64,000 bases of DNA from Ampullaceana balthica (Eukaryota; Mollusca; Gastropoda; Lymnaeidae), in assembly GCA_944989445.1 (NCBI GenBank), contig CALYLW010000039.1, forward strand, positions 1,919,001-1,983,000. The letters run 5' to 3'. A program made the translations under genes and the position numbers. Each line of letters starts with the position of its first letter. Position 1 is the first letter of the stretch. The notes below the pieces were generated by a model. That model was not told where the DNA came from and ran no database searches. It worked only from the letters and a program-made list of their open reading frames with translations. Below, one piece after another: positions 1-10,600 of this stretch.

Positions 1-480
1 GTGCGACTGTAAATAGTATCATTTGTCTATAAAATTGTTATAATTGCACCTCTGCATAACACTATATCCTTTTTAAGATATAAGAGAATAAAAAAATTAA
101 GAAATGTGGTTCAATTTACAAACAAGATTAGCTTTATTAAATGTAGCAGAAAAGATTTAAAGGAGCAAAGGATTTAAAGGAAAACGATATTTAAAAAATC
201 TTTAGCCTGCAAAACAAAAATACGAGCCCCCCTTTACGGAGCTTCACGCCCCCCCCCTTGGGGAGGCGCGCCCCACGATTTGAGAAGCACCGGTCTAAAA
301 TAAGGTATGTGTGAGTGGGAGTGTGTCCGTCTGGTGCTGGTACGTGTGAGTGGGTGTGTGTGTCTGTTTAGGGTTTGGGTGTGTGTGGAGGTCAAGGGTG
401 AACATAAAATAAGACAAGAAAAGTGAGTTAACATAAGGCCCAAGATGTTTTCTAACTTCTAAATCTAAAGATCTACTGAC
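1..480. other. ETS gene intron 8 (partial) with a hAT terminal fragment
   Basis: This is the intron downstream of the last visible ETS exon (minus-strand gene). Around 205-293 a GC-rich stretch ends in a motif like TTTGAGAAGCACCGGTCT. It resembles the terminal TTTGAGAAGCACTG of the complete hAT element at 17.6 kb, so I read it as a degraded hAT end. A GT-rich patch lies at 305-400. I see no coding evidence. Confidence 0.45.
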
Positions 481-624
481 CAGAGTATCCTGCCAGGACG
501 GCTGCTTGGATCATGGGTTTGCCTGGTTCACTGGACGGAGAATTTTCAGGGGATGTCCTGAAGTTACGATGGCTGACCCCCATGACCCTGTATTCTGGGT
601 TCAACAAGGGATCACACGGATCAT
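481..624 (-). CDS. ets1/2: ETS1/2-like exon 8: pre-ETS autoinhibitory segment
   Basis: 144-bp exon, phase 1 at both ends; acceptor ...TTTGACAG before 624 and donor G|GTCAGT after 481. It encodes residues about 437-484, starting DPCDPLLNPEYRV and ending KPMIQAAVLAGYS. The end closely matches vertebrate ETS1 KPVIPAAALAGYTG, which is the autoinhibitory HI-2 helix region, and that protein also has an exon boundary there just before the ETS domain. A Ser/Pro-rich stretch (SPENSPSSEPG) precedes it. The next exon, off the left edge, should start the winged-helix ETS domain. Confidence 0.85.
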
Positions 625-699
625 CTGTCAAATATGCAATATATTGTCATTAACGGTTTTCAAATGAGCAACTGTGTCGGCTAGATGGGCATGACAAGG

Positions 700-830
700 C
701 ATGTTGACTAGTCGTACATGAGTTAAATATGGAAATATGCTAGTGTTGATTATATAAGTTCAATATCTTAGTGTTGATCATATGAGTTCAATATCTTAGT
801 GTTGATCACATGAGTTCAATTCTTCTGATG
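700..830. repeat. Short tandem repeat in ETS intron 7, about 29 bp x 3
   Basis: Three copies of a unit containing TTAGTGTTGATCA...GAGTTCAATATC lie between exons 8 and 7. Confidence 0.7.
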
Positions 831-901
831 TCTGCTCACCAATATCTAAGTTTAAAAGCTAAGCTAATCTAGTTCTACACAAAGAGAATCAGTCCACTTA
901 C

Positions 902-1039
902 TATATTCCCAGGGAGTCTCAGACTTGATGCTGTGGCCCAGGAATGGTTGACTCTGGTGATGAGGCCCGGTGTCAAAAAGGTTCTCTTGTGTAATGTGAG
1001 AACCGCTGGAGACAGAATTATCCCTCAGAAAATGGTTGT
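902..1039 (-). CDS. ets1/2: ETS1/2-like exon 7 with sumoylation-like IKSE motif
   Basis: 138-bp exon, phase 1 at both ends; acceptor TTTTTTTTCAG before 1039 and strong donor A|GTAAGT after 902. It encodes residues about 391-436. Near its end HSIKSETPWEY (Lys about 429) matches the psi-K-x-E sumoylation consensus, and it occupies the place of FAIKQE in vertebrate ETS1. The joined codon with exon 6 gives Asp. Similarity elsewhere in the exon is low, as expected for the linker; the call rests on phase, splice sites and the motif. Confidence 0.8.
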
Positions 1040-2185
1040 CTGAAAAAAAATATTTTTTTTATCATTTTGATTAAAAAATCTATTTTTATTGATAACAATT
1101 GAAACAATAACAATTCATCACGCTTTTGTTGGTATTTACAGTGGAGAATATTCAGTCAGATTGAGGTGACAGTTTCACAATGACTGAAGGTCTTTACGAT
1201 AACAAAAATGTCAAAAGTCAAAACGTCAGAGTTACAATTAACACCAGTTTTAAATGTTAATTTTACCTCATTGATGACAAGTCTATTGCTACATATAGTC
1301 GTTATCTACCACACATTTAGTCGTTATCTACCACACATTTAGTCGTTATCTACCACACATTTAGTCGTTATCTACCACACATTTAGTCGTTATCTACCAC
1401 ACATTTAGTCGTTATCTACCACACATTTAGTCGTTATCTACCACACATTTAGTCGTTATCTACCACACATTTAGTCGTTATCTACCACACATTTAGTCGT
1501 TATCTACCACACATTTAGTCGTTATCTACCACACATTTAGTCGTTATCTACCACACATTTAGTCGTTATCTACCACACATTTAGTCGTTATCTACCACAC
1601 ATTTAGTCGTTATCTACCACACATTTAGTCGTTATCTACCACACATTTAGTCGTTATCTACCACACATTTAGTCGTTATCTACCACACATTTAGTCGTTA
1701 TCTACCACACATTTAGTCGTTATCTACCACACATTTAGTCGTTATCTACCACACATTTAGTCGTTATCTACCACACATTTAGTCGTTATCTACCACACAT
1801 TTAGTCGTTATCTACCACACATTTAGTCGTTATCTACCACACATTTAGTCGTTATCTACCACACATTTAGTCGTTATCTACCACACATTTAGTCGTTATC
1901 TACCACACATTTAGTCGTTATCTACCACACATTTAGTCGTTATCTACCACACATTTAGTCGTTATCTACCACACATTTAGTCGTTATCTACCACACATTT
2001 AGTCGTTATCTACCACACATTTAGTCGTTATCTACCACACATTTAGTCGTTATCTACCACACATTTAGTCGTTATCTACCACACATTTAGTCGTTATCTA
2101 CCACACATTTAGTCATTATCTACCACACATTTAGTCGTTATCTACCACACATTTAGTCGTTATCTACCACACATTTAGTCATTAC
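1040..2185 (-). other. ETS gene intron 6
   Basis: The intron between exons 6 and 7. Its first 890 bases (minus-strand order) are the 22-bp array at 1297-2182. The remaining 1040-1296 is AT-rich and holds nothing I recognise. Confidence 0.75.
1297..2182. repeat. 22-bp minisatellite, about 40 copies, touching the exon 6 donor
   Basis: Nearly identical head-to-tail units starting AGTCGTTATCTACC, with only a few variants (CATT for CGTT at the right end). The array stops 2-3 bases from the GT of the exon 6 donor (2185-2184). In gene orientation the intron opens GTAATGACTAAATGTG and each unit carries GTAGATAACGACTAAATGTG, so the array looks like amplified donor-proximal intron. Confidence 0.97.
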
Positions 2186-2410
2186 CTCCACTATGTGAGT
2201 GGCAGATGGGCTTCCTGTCGTGTTGTGGGTGGTACAGGAAGAAGTTGTTGTTGCTGAGGTCAGACAGGCGGTAGCCGTCACTTTTGTCATCAAAGCCAAA
2301 GGTGTGGTTGTTGTTGCTGCTGTTGTTGGCTGTGTCCAGGTTCCTGCTGTTGCTGCTGTTGTCTGAAACTAGGTCATTGTTCTGGACTGGGTCGGACGGA
2401 GAAAAGTTAC
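2186..2410 (-). CDS. ets1/2: ETS1/2-like exon 6: Ser/Asn-rich linker
   Basis: 225-bp exon, phase 1 at both ends; acceptor CTGCCCCTCAG before 2410 and donor G|GTAATG after 2186. It encodes residues about 316-390, low-complexity and rich in Ser, Asn and Asp (for example NNSSNNNHTF), followed by FFLYHPQHDRKP. In ETS1 the equivalent linker holds serine-rich phosphorylation sites that tune DNA binding; that role is an inference here. The open frame continues past the acceptor toward 2519, but the splice signal and phase favour a start at 2410. Confidence 0.8.
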
Positions 2411-2687
2411 CTGAGGGGCAGACGTTACCGTTTTGTTTTGATATATAGACAGATATATAGACAGATATTTCCAAATAATTTTCAACCTTATTTCTAAGAA
2501 AGTTTTCAAATTTCTGCATAAAATTAAATCATTATTATTATTTAACTTTAAGGAACGAATTATTATTGTTCAGACCTGTTTAAACACCAGAACTTTATAA
2601 TTTGCTAAAATTTCATTTTGAGTTGGTCAAGATAGGAGTTCTAGATGACTTTCTTATCTTTATGACCAACATGTTAGGTGTACTCAC

Positions 2688-2753
2688 TTTCTAAAAATGT
2701 GGGACAAGCACTAGCCACAGAGGTCATACTTTGATCAGATGCATTAGAGAAGC
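2688..2753 (-). CDS. ets1/2: ETS1/2-like exon 5, 66-bp microexon
   Basis: Residues about 294-315 (FSNASDQSMTSVASACPTFL after a split Ser codon). Acceptor TTTCATTTCAG before 2753 and donor A|GTGAGT after 2688; phase 1 at both ends and a multiple of three. It is too short to find by similarity. It is called because it is the only open segment with good splice sites between exons 4 and 6 and it fits the phase. It may be alternatively spliced. Confidence 0.65.
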
Positions 2754-4019
2754 CTGAAATGAAAAGGTGAGGGGGGGAGGGGGTTGAGTGGAATTGAAAG
2801 GAGTTCATGTCATAAGCAATGTACCCTTTAAGGTCCAAAAGGGGGGGGGAGATATCTGACCAGGCCCAGCAGAAAATTTTGACCAGGACAATGTTATACC
2901 TGTGTTTGTTTGGTATATATTATTTTGCACTAAAAATGGATGCTGTGCAACTTTGCAAACACATTTATTAACTTGCACACCAAGCAAGGAACATTAGAGG
3001 GAACATTGGTCATAAGGTTTTTACACAAATATCGTATTTTTGTAAACAATTAAATGAAGAGAAAACATTCATTATATAAAGGACTGATGGCTAAAAACAA
3101 ATTTTTAAAAACAAAACTTTATATACTGAAGAGCACTTCACTCTCCCATTGTTACCATGTTTTAATTTTAATGAATTTTGTTAAATAATCTTATGTGACC
3201 TTCTATGAGAACACCTCAATATGTGACCTTCTATGAGAACACCTCAATATGTGACCTTCTATGAGAAACCCTCAATATGTGACCTTGCATGAGAACACCT
3301 CAATATGTGACCTATGAGAACACCTCAATATGTGACCTTCTATGAGAACACCCCAATATGTGACCTTCTATGAGAACACCCCAATATGTGACCTTCTATG
3401 AGAACACCTCAATATGTGACCTTCTATGAGAAACCCTCAATATGTGACCTTCCATGAGAACACCTCAATATGTGACCTTCTATGAGAACACCTCAATATG
3501 TGACCTTCTATGAGAACACCTCAATATGTGACCTTCTATGAGAACACCCCAATATGTGACCTTCTATGAGAACACCTCAATATGTGACCTTCTATGAGAA
3601 ACCCTCAATATGTGACCTTGCATGAGAACACCTCAATATGTGACCTTCTATGAGAACACCTCAATATGTGACCTTCAATGAGAACACCCCAATATGTGAC
3701 CTTCTATGAGAACACCCCAATATGTGACCTTCTATGAGAACACCTCAATATGTGACCTTCTATGAGAATCCCTCAATATGTGACCTTCCATGAGAACACC
3801 TCAATATGTGACCTTCTATGAGAACACCTCAATATGTGACCTTCCATGAGAACACCTCAATATGTGACCTTCCATGAGAACACCTCAATATGTGACATTC
3901 TATGAGAACACATCAATATGTCAACATTAATGAGAAATCCTCAATAAGACAGAACCATATTTAATGGGTTTATAAAAATAAACTAAATTATCTCTAACGC
4001 TTTGGATGTGTACACTCAC
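2754..4019 (-). other. ETS gene intron 4
   Basis: The intron between exons 4 and 5. It holds the 28-bp array at 3193-3947. The stretch 2754-3192 contains a poly-G run near 2840 and AT-rich unique DNA without recognisable features. Confidence 0.65.
3193..3947. repeat. 28-bp minisatellite, about 27 copies
   Basis: Unit beginning ATGTGACCTTCTATGAGAAC with variants (GCATG, CCATG, AAACCC). One copy near 3306 lacks the internal CTTC. The array ends about 72 bases from the exon 4 donor. Confidence 0.95.
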
Positions 4020-4100
4020 TTCTCTGAAATTCATTACAGTCAAGGTCACAACTCGTCTCTGACAAGTTAGAACAAGGTCTTGCTCTCTCTTGACTCATTT
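4020..4100 (-). CDS. ets1/2: ETS1/2-like exon 4, 81 bp
   Basis: Residues about 267-293. Acceptor TTTAATCTTCAG before 4100 and donor A|GTGAGT after 4020, phase 1 both ends. The codon split with exon 3 restores Glu, giving MMKKE at the end of the Pointed domain where vertebrate ETS1 has ILQKE; this supports the join. The rest (MSQERARPCSNLSETSC...) is linker with no recognised motif. Confidence 0.75.
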
Positions 4101-4505
4101 CTGAAGATTAAACAGAAAAGAATTGTTAAGAAATGTTTTTTTTAAATCTGACCTACCTGTAAAGTTTAACTGATATATTCAAAACAGCAAGTTTATTGAA
4201 AGCAGGCACGTCTTTTGGTAACCGATGTAGCCATTAAGCTGCGAGGCCGTGCATAGATATGACCGACGCCGTGCAGCAATTTGGAATTACAGAATAGCAA
4301 ATTTTGATAAAGGCTGTATAAGGTCTGTGTTTGTAGGGTGTAAAAGTTTTCACAAAAAATGGATACAGTGCAATTTTGCGCACGAGATTAATTCTGCACA
4401 CGGACCAACGAACTTGTTGGTAACTACAAGTCCATTGATAACAAACAGGCCTATGGGTCAAGTTGGCCTGATCTAAAGGTAAAACATGAGCAAACAATCG
4501 CTGAC

Positions 4506-4706
4506 CTTTCTTCATCATATCCAGGTGCTCCCAGATGATGTCACCAACATAAGGGGGAAACAACTCCAAAAAAGCCTTCTTGCCCAGGCTGCACAGCTCA
4601 GGGCCCCCAAGGTTGAACTCGCTCGTCTGAATGCCCTCCAGGGAGAAATCTTTGGAGAACCACTGGAGCCATTGTTTGACGTGCGTGATAGTCCACTGAG
4701 TAGGGT
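4506..4706 (-). CDS. ets1/2: ETS1/2-like exon 3: Pointed (PNT/SAM) domain
   Basis: 201-bp exon, residues about 200-266, phase 1 at both ends; acceptor TTTTTATTTCCAG before 4706, donor G|GTCAGC after 4506. The protein starts DPTQWTITHVKQWLQW and later reads ELCSLGKKAFLELFPPYVG then DIIWEHLDMMKK, a clear Pointed domain of the ETS1/2 subclass (vertebrate ETS1: DPRQWTETHV, FLELAPDFVGDILWEHLE). Pointed domains bind co-factors and, in ETS1, dock ERK2 through Leu, Leu and Phe in FLELAPDF; here these are Leu, Leu and Tyr. The open frame runs on to 4234 past the donor, but that tail has no similarity and is read as intron. Confidence 0.95.
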
Positions 4707-4737
4707 CTGGAAATAAAAAGTGGGACAATTTTGGAAT

Positions 4738-5215
4738 GAGTTAGAAATTGTGATGTTTGCGTGGAGAGAGTTAGAAATTGTGATGTTTGCGTGGAGAGAG
4801 TTAGAAATTGTGATGTTTGCGTGGAGAGAGTTAGAAATTGTGATGTTTGCGTGGAGAGAGCTAGAAATTGTGATGTTTGCGTGGAGAGAGTTAGAAATTG
4901 TGATGTTTGCGTGGAGAGAGTTAGAAATTGTGATGTTTGCGTGGAGAGAGTTAGAAATTGTGATGTTTGCGTGGAGAGAGTTAGAAATTGTGATGTTTGC
5001 GTGGAGAGAGTTAGAAATTGTGATGTTTGCGTGGAGAGAGCTAGAAATTGTGATGTTTGCGTGGAGAGAGCTAGAAATTGTGATGTTTGCGTGGAGAGAG
5101 CTAGAAATTGTGATGTTTGCGTGGAGAGAGTTAGAAATCGTGATGTTTGCGTGGAGAGAGTTAGAAATTGTGATGTTTGAGTTGAAGGAGTTAGAAATTG
5201 TGGTGGTTAAGTGGA
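4738..5215. repeat. 30-bp minisatellite, about 16 copies, over the exon 3 branch-point region
   Basis: Units start GAGTTAGAAATTGTGATG; the last two on the right are diverged. In gene orientation each unit holds TTTCTAAC, a good animal branch-point consensus, followed by a pyrimidine run TCTCTCC. The copy nearest the exon puts its branch adenine at 4741, about 34 bases before the acceptor AG at 4707. Confidence 0.96.
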
Positions 5216-5831
5216 AGGGGAGAGATAGGTTGATCTAGTCTTCACTTATTCACAACTCTAAGAAAGATAAGAATTGCGTCACTTCCGGAAAATGGACCTG
5301 GAGTCATTATATTCTTACCGACTCCAAGGACCTGAGAAGATCACTTTTTTTCCCCCTCTTATTTTTAAAATTTTTAAATTGCAGATTGACAAGATCGACT
5401 ACTCTTACCGCCTCTCACCACAGTCCGCCCCTGCACTTCCTAGTCAAGTCCATACTCACGGTCTCACAGCGTCTTCCCCCCCCCTCCATCCCTCGCACAC
5501 ACCTCGACACAGACGGGCCGCCAAACACTAATCAAAAGCCCAGAGCTGATAGAAATCTGAGATATAGCAAAGAAATTTTCAACCAATGGCGGCCTGCCTC
5601 TCGTGGCTCCGTGAGATAAAAGGTGGGAGGAGTGGGGTGGGGGCCGGCAGGGAAATTAAAAGCAATCAAAGCAAAATATAATAATAATAACAACAGTAAA
5701 ATGAAAGTAAATTGAGAGAGACAGATGTGAAAGGTAGCCATGGAGAGGGACGTGAAGCTCTACACTGCGAATATAGACAGGGACTGGGTAGACTACGTTT
5801 GTTAACTAATGCATGTACTACCACTAGGGTT
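5216..5831. other. Intron 2 segment without recognised features
   Basis: Unique sequence with pyrimidine-rich patches at 5340-5380 and 5470-5510. I see no coding or transposon signal. Confidence 0.5.
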
Positions 5832-6274
5832 TTAAACTGATACTACGGCCAACGTTTATAACTGATACTACGGCCAACGTTTATAACTGATACTACGGCC
5901 AACGTTTATAACTGATACTACGGGCAACGTTTATAACTGATACTACGGCCAACGTTTATAACTGATACTACGGCCAACGTTTATAACTGATACTACGGCC
6001 AACGTTTATAACTGATACTACGGGCAACGTTTATAACTGATACTACGGCCAACGTTTATAACTGATACTACGGCCAACGTTTATAACTGATACTACGGCC
6101 AACGTTTATAACTGATACTACGGGCAACGTTTATAACTGATACTACGGCCAACGTTTATAACTGATACTACGGCCAACGTTTATAACTGATACTACGGCC
6201 AACGTTTATAACTGATACTACGGCCAACAATTCTAACTGATACTACGGCCAATATTTATAACTGATACTACGGC
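5832..6274. repeat. 25-bp minisatellite, about 18 copies
   Basis: Unit starts AACTGATACTACGGCCAACG; every fourth unit or so carries GGGC for GGCC (5915, 6015, 6115), which suggests a four-unit higher-order repeat of 100 bp. Confidence 0.95.
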
Positions 6275-7007
6275 TGGGATTGTTATTAATGAATTATTAG
6301 CATTGATACATTTATTAACCCACTTTTATATGTAATATATATTAATATTATATAAATAGGTGTTTTCCATTGTCTGACGTCACTATTCTTCGGTCGAGAA
6401 AGGGGCGGCAATGACGTCATAATATTAATAGTTATTGATGTCATTTCCAACTGATTAGAGTTGTACCATACGACAGAGGCAGCCCTCAGTTAAGCCCACT
6501 AACATTTCCTACACATATAACCAGAGTTACGATGTAACCCTAGTTACGATATGACCCTAGCTACGATATGACCCTAGTTACGATATAACCCTAGTTACGT
6601 GACTGGCCTAGCTATAACAAAAAGACGTCACTGGCCCTAGCTACGCGACTGACACAAGTTACGCCACTGGACCCAACTAAGCCACAGAATGGACGGTCAG
6701 TGAGAAACAGGAGACAGAACTCACGATGAAATGATCGGGGCGTGTTGGCGAATGTGAGCGCCCAGATGGTGACCAGATGGGCGCCAAGATGTAACGACGA
6801 GGGCGATGTTTGCGATCGTGCACTTGAAACTAACACCGGACCTGTGGGTTAGGGTTAGGTTAAGTGAACTAACACCGGACCTGTGGGTTAGGATTGTGTT
6901 AAAAATCTCATAAAAAAGAGTTACAGTACCAATGTCGTTAAGGTTAGGACACAGGGACAAACATTAATTATGCAGATAACAATTTGAATTGTGGATGACT
7001 GAATCAA
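6275..7007. repeat. Intron segment with short repeats
   Basis: It includes a degenerate 17-bp repeat built on TACGATATGACCCTAG at 6524-6600 and a duplicated ACTAACACCGGACCTGTGGG at about 6829 and 6869. Two TGACGTCA palindromes lie near 6376 and 6411. The rest is unremarkable. Confidence 0.6.
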
Positions 7008-7218
7008 TTTAACGGCCTGTGATACCTAGGGTATTTAACGGCCTCTGATACCTAGGGTATTTAACGGCCTCTGATACCTAGGGTATTTAACGGCCTCTGA
7101 TACCTAGGGTATTTAACGGCCTCTGATACCTAGGGTATTTAACGGCCTCTGATACCTAGGGTATTTAACGGCCTCTGATACCTAGGGTATTTAACGGCCT
7201 CTGATACCTAGGGTATTT
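7008..7218. repeat. 26-bp minisatellite, 8 copies
   Basis: Near-perfect units starting AACGGCCTCTGATACCTAGG; the first copy has TGTG for TCTG. Confidence 0.95.
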
Positions 7219-7344
7219 TGATGATTTTCCCCTAAATCCACGGATAAGTATAATGATGTCTCAAATCCTCCTGAAACGTGCAAATAATCATATACGGAGT
7301 ATATGGTGTCGGTATATCAATTACGACGCATCTTAATGTTTTCA

Positions 7345-8180
7345 CGACACACCGTGAGAGGCGTACCTTAATGCTTCTATACCACACCGTGAGAGGCGTA
7401 CCTTAATGCTTCTATACCACACGGTGAGAGGCGTACCTTAATGCTTCTATATCACACCGTGAGAGGCGTACCTTAATGCTTCTATTCCACACCGTGAGAG
7501 GCGTACCTTAATGCTTCTATTCCACACCGTGAGAGGCGTACCTTAATGCTTATATTCCACACTGTGAGAGGCGTACCTTAACGCTTCTATTCCACACCGT
7601 GAGAGGCTTACCTTAATGCTTCTATACCACACGGTGAGAGGCGTACCTTAATGTTTCTATACCACACCGTGAGAGGCGTACCTTAATGCTTCTATTCCAC
7701 ACCGTGAGAGGCGTACCTTAATGCTTCTATTCCACACCGTGAGAGGCGTACCTTAATGCTTATATTCCACACTGTGAGAGGCGTACCTTAACGCTTCTAT
7801 TCCACACCGTGAGAGGCGTACCTTAATGCTTCTATTCCACACCGTGAGAGGCGTACCTTAACGCTTCTACTCCACACCGTGAGAGGCGTACCTTAATGCT
7901 TCTATTCCACACTGTGAGAGGCGTACCTTAACGCTTCTATTCCACACTGTGAGAGGCGTACCTTAACGCTTCTAGTCCACAATATAAGAGGCGTACTTAA
8001 ACGCTTCTATTCCGCACAGTGAGCGGCGTACCTTAACGCTTCTACTTTATACTGTAAGTGGCGTACCTTAACGCTTCTATTCCAAACTTCGAGAGGGGTA
8101 CCTGAACGCTTCTACTCCACACCGTGAGAGGCGTACCTTAACGCTTCTACACCACACCGTGAGAGGCGTACCTTAACTCT
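7345..8180. repeat. 35-bp minisatellite, about 24 copies
   Basis: Units contain GTGAGAGGCGTACCTTAATG. Divergence rises toward the right end (7980-8110), where units carry ATAAG, GAGCG and GTAAG variants. A block of five units appears duplicated (7380-7610 against 7620-7800). Confidence 0.95.
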
Positions 8181-9169
8181 CACCCTATCCTACGTCCTCA
8201 TCAGTGAAGCGTTTTTCACACACCTTTATTTCAAGGCATTCAGTCAAATCCATTCAACACCACCGATAAGATACGCAGTTTCTGATTGGTTAGCGCATCA
8301 TAGACTAGTTGTAAGGTGCTTCACCATTGGCCATAGAACATCATGGAGATGTTTTGGTAAATTAGGCAGCAGGTAGCGCACAGATTTTTATCTTTAAAGT
8401 GTGTGTGTAATATAGTGTGTGCCTGTGTGTAATATAGTGTGTGCCTGTGTGTAATAAAGTGCGTGCGCGTGTGTGTGATAGAGTGTATGCGTGTGAGTGA
8501 TAGTGCGTTATTTTTTCCTGCTGGTAAAGTCGAGGTTCATTCATTCATCATTGCAACCAGCGGAGGTTTTAATTGGTGAGAGAAATTAGTTTAGGTGAGA
8601 GGTGAGAAAGTGTGAGAAAAATCAGACCTGGTGGGGAAAAGCGTGGGAAAATTTAGATTTGTTGAAAAATGCGACAAAAATTAGACTTAGTGCGGAAATG
8701 TGAGAAAATTCAGATTTTAATGGGAAAATTTAATAAGAATTAGACTTCCGGGAGAGCGACAAAATGAGAAGAAATAGTTTGTCAACAATCATGGGATGAT
8801 ATGGTTCAATAACAAATCAATAATACCTTCAATTCTATAAACCTATATCCTATACTATATACATCTTTAAATACAACCAAACAAACTAGTCTATGTAGTC
8901 TACAAATACATTCAAACACATTCATATACTGAATTTTCTCTATAGGTACATTAAAAACATGTACTAAAGATATATACCTGTACTATGGACATATGCATGT
9001 ATTATAGATATCTACCTGTACTATAGACATCTACCTGCACCACATATATCTATCTACCCGTACATTTAATCCATTGCCTCGTGTCTCGTAAGTTCCTGCC
9101 CGAGTTATACAATTTTTAAGACGATTTTTTTGTTAGAGGCCGTAAATTGGTCAACGAATTATCGGTGAC
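8181..9169. other. Intron 2 segment, mostly AT-rich unique DNA
   Basis: A GT-rich repeat with GTGTGTAATATAGTGTGTGC sits at 8396-8500. Loose repeats of GAGAAAATTCAGATTT type lie at 8580-8760. No gene or transposon recognised. Confidence 0.5.
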
Positions 9170-9290
9170 AGGCAGTACACACAGACAGTACACACAGGCA
9201 GTACACAGGCAGTACACACAGACAGTATACTCAGACAGTACACTCAGACAGTACACTCAGATAGTACACACAGACAGTACACACCATAAT
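9170..9290. repeat. Short tandem repeat of ACAGACAGTACAC type
   Basis: About ten degenerate copies of a 10-14 bp unit. Confidence 0.85.
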
Positions 9291-9402
9291 GTTGCAATGA
9301 AGCGAGTACTCAAAGAGACGTGTTACAACAATTCATGCATTACATTGCCAGTGCTCTAAGAAAAGTTCCAACCTTGAGACGGGAGAAGGATCTGAGAGTC
9401 CA

Positions 9403-9538
9403 GAAAGTTCTGCTTCTACCCGGGGCATCGTTCATTAACAAACAAACAAAAAAAGTTCTGCTTCTCCCTGTGGCATCGTTCATTAACAAACAAAGTTCTG
9501 CTTCTCCCTGTGGCATCGTTCATTAACAAACAAACAAA
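9403..9538. repeat. Tandem repeat, about 45 bp x 3
   Basis: Three copies of AAAGTTCTGCTTCT... ending in a CATTAACAAACAAA stretch of variable length. Confidence 0.88.
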
Positions 9539-9671
9539 CTTTATGTTTATGCAGTTTCTACCGCCCCCTTCTCCATACTTTAAAAGGAAAGACATAGAAA
9601 TAATTTTCAAAAATATAAATGTTGTTCTTACTTCTGCTGGAGGAAACTTATTTTAAATAACGACCTACAAA

Positions 9672-10600
9672 ACCAAAAATACGTGACCCATTCAGGAACG
9701 TATTAAACTGAAATACTAAAAATTAGGGCTGTTAACGAATAAATTAAATTTAATCATTTCTTTTGAAAAATAAACGATTACTTAATCGTTTATTTCGATT
9801 AAAGCCAAAAATTAAAATTTATGATGTTATAAGAAACACTTATACGCTTTTCATTTGGTTTGATAGGGAGGCGAAGTGTTAGAACCATGAACCATGGTAG
9901 GCAAACTTTATTAACATTATAGTTTAAAACCAAGATGTTCATGTAATCGTCAGGATATTTATTATCTATCGGCCGCTATTTTTACACGCTTTTATTTAAG
10001 TCACAATGTTTGTTTGTTGTATCCATTCTTCCATCCTTCCGTCAAATCTTGAAACGTAAAATTAACCCACTTCTGATGGTCCTAGAGATCTCAAAATTTT
10101 ACCACAGATAGATCTTGGATGACAATATATTGTATCAAAATTTCAGATCGATCGAATGTACCGTAATTAAATTAATCAATTTTTAGTTTATCTCTATTTA
10201 TCACTATTTAGAATGTATAGTCGTCTGCTAGAGTTGACCTCCACGGCTCACTGGTTTCACTCCAGCCCTCGTTTACCAAATTCTCGTGTTTACATCAAGG
10301 GCAGGGGAGATCAGCGCGTTTCAGTCTGTAAATGTTTGTAAATAAAAGCGTGTCCTTTTTAAAAAAAGATTTTTTTACATTTTACTTATTTTATATATTT
10401 TTTATTTTTTTACTTTTTCACTTCCAATAATTTGTAAGTAATGGGTCGAGTAATCGTTAAAAATAATTTAATCGTTAAAATTTTTAACGATTAATCGTTA
10501 ATTTCCGCAGCCCTACTAAAAATACGTGGCCCAATCAGGGACGTGTCAAAGAGCAACACCAAAAATACGTGGCCCATACAGGGACGTATCATTATAGAAA
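9672..10600. repeat. Short tandem repeat interrupted by a hAT element
   Basis: Copies of a unit with CAAAAATACGTGGCCCA...CAGGGACGT occur at 9672-9715, 10518-10555 and 10558-10590. The hAT element at 9724-10515 separates the first copy from the others. Confidence 0.75.
9724..10515. mobile_element. Non-autonomous hAT element, 792 bp, with 8-bp TSD
   Basis: It starts TAGGGCTGTTAACGA and ends in the inverted CAGCCCTA, matching the hAT YARNG terminal rule. It is flanked on both sides by CTAAAAAT (9716-9723 and 10516-10523). The terminal regions are AT-rich with many ATCGTTTA/TAATCGTT motifs. There is no transposase frame. A dispersed repeat (about 10060-10250, with TTTCAGATCGATCGA) is nested inside. 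Confidence 0.9.

Noticed and set aside
1297..2182. CRISPR-like regular repeats
   Set aside because: Units are directly adjacent with no unique spacers, in a eukaryotic intron; all arrays in the window are ordinary tandem repeats.
4234..4505. C-terminal extension of the Pointed exon frame
   Set aside because: After the donor at 4505 the frame has no similarity to ETS proteins, and the exon 4 join restores the conserved Glu.
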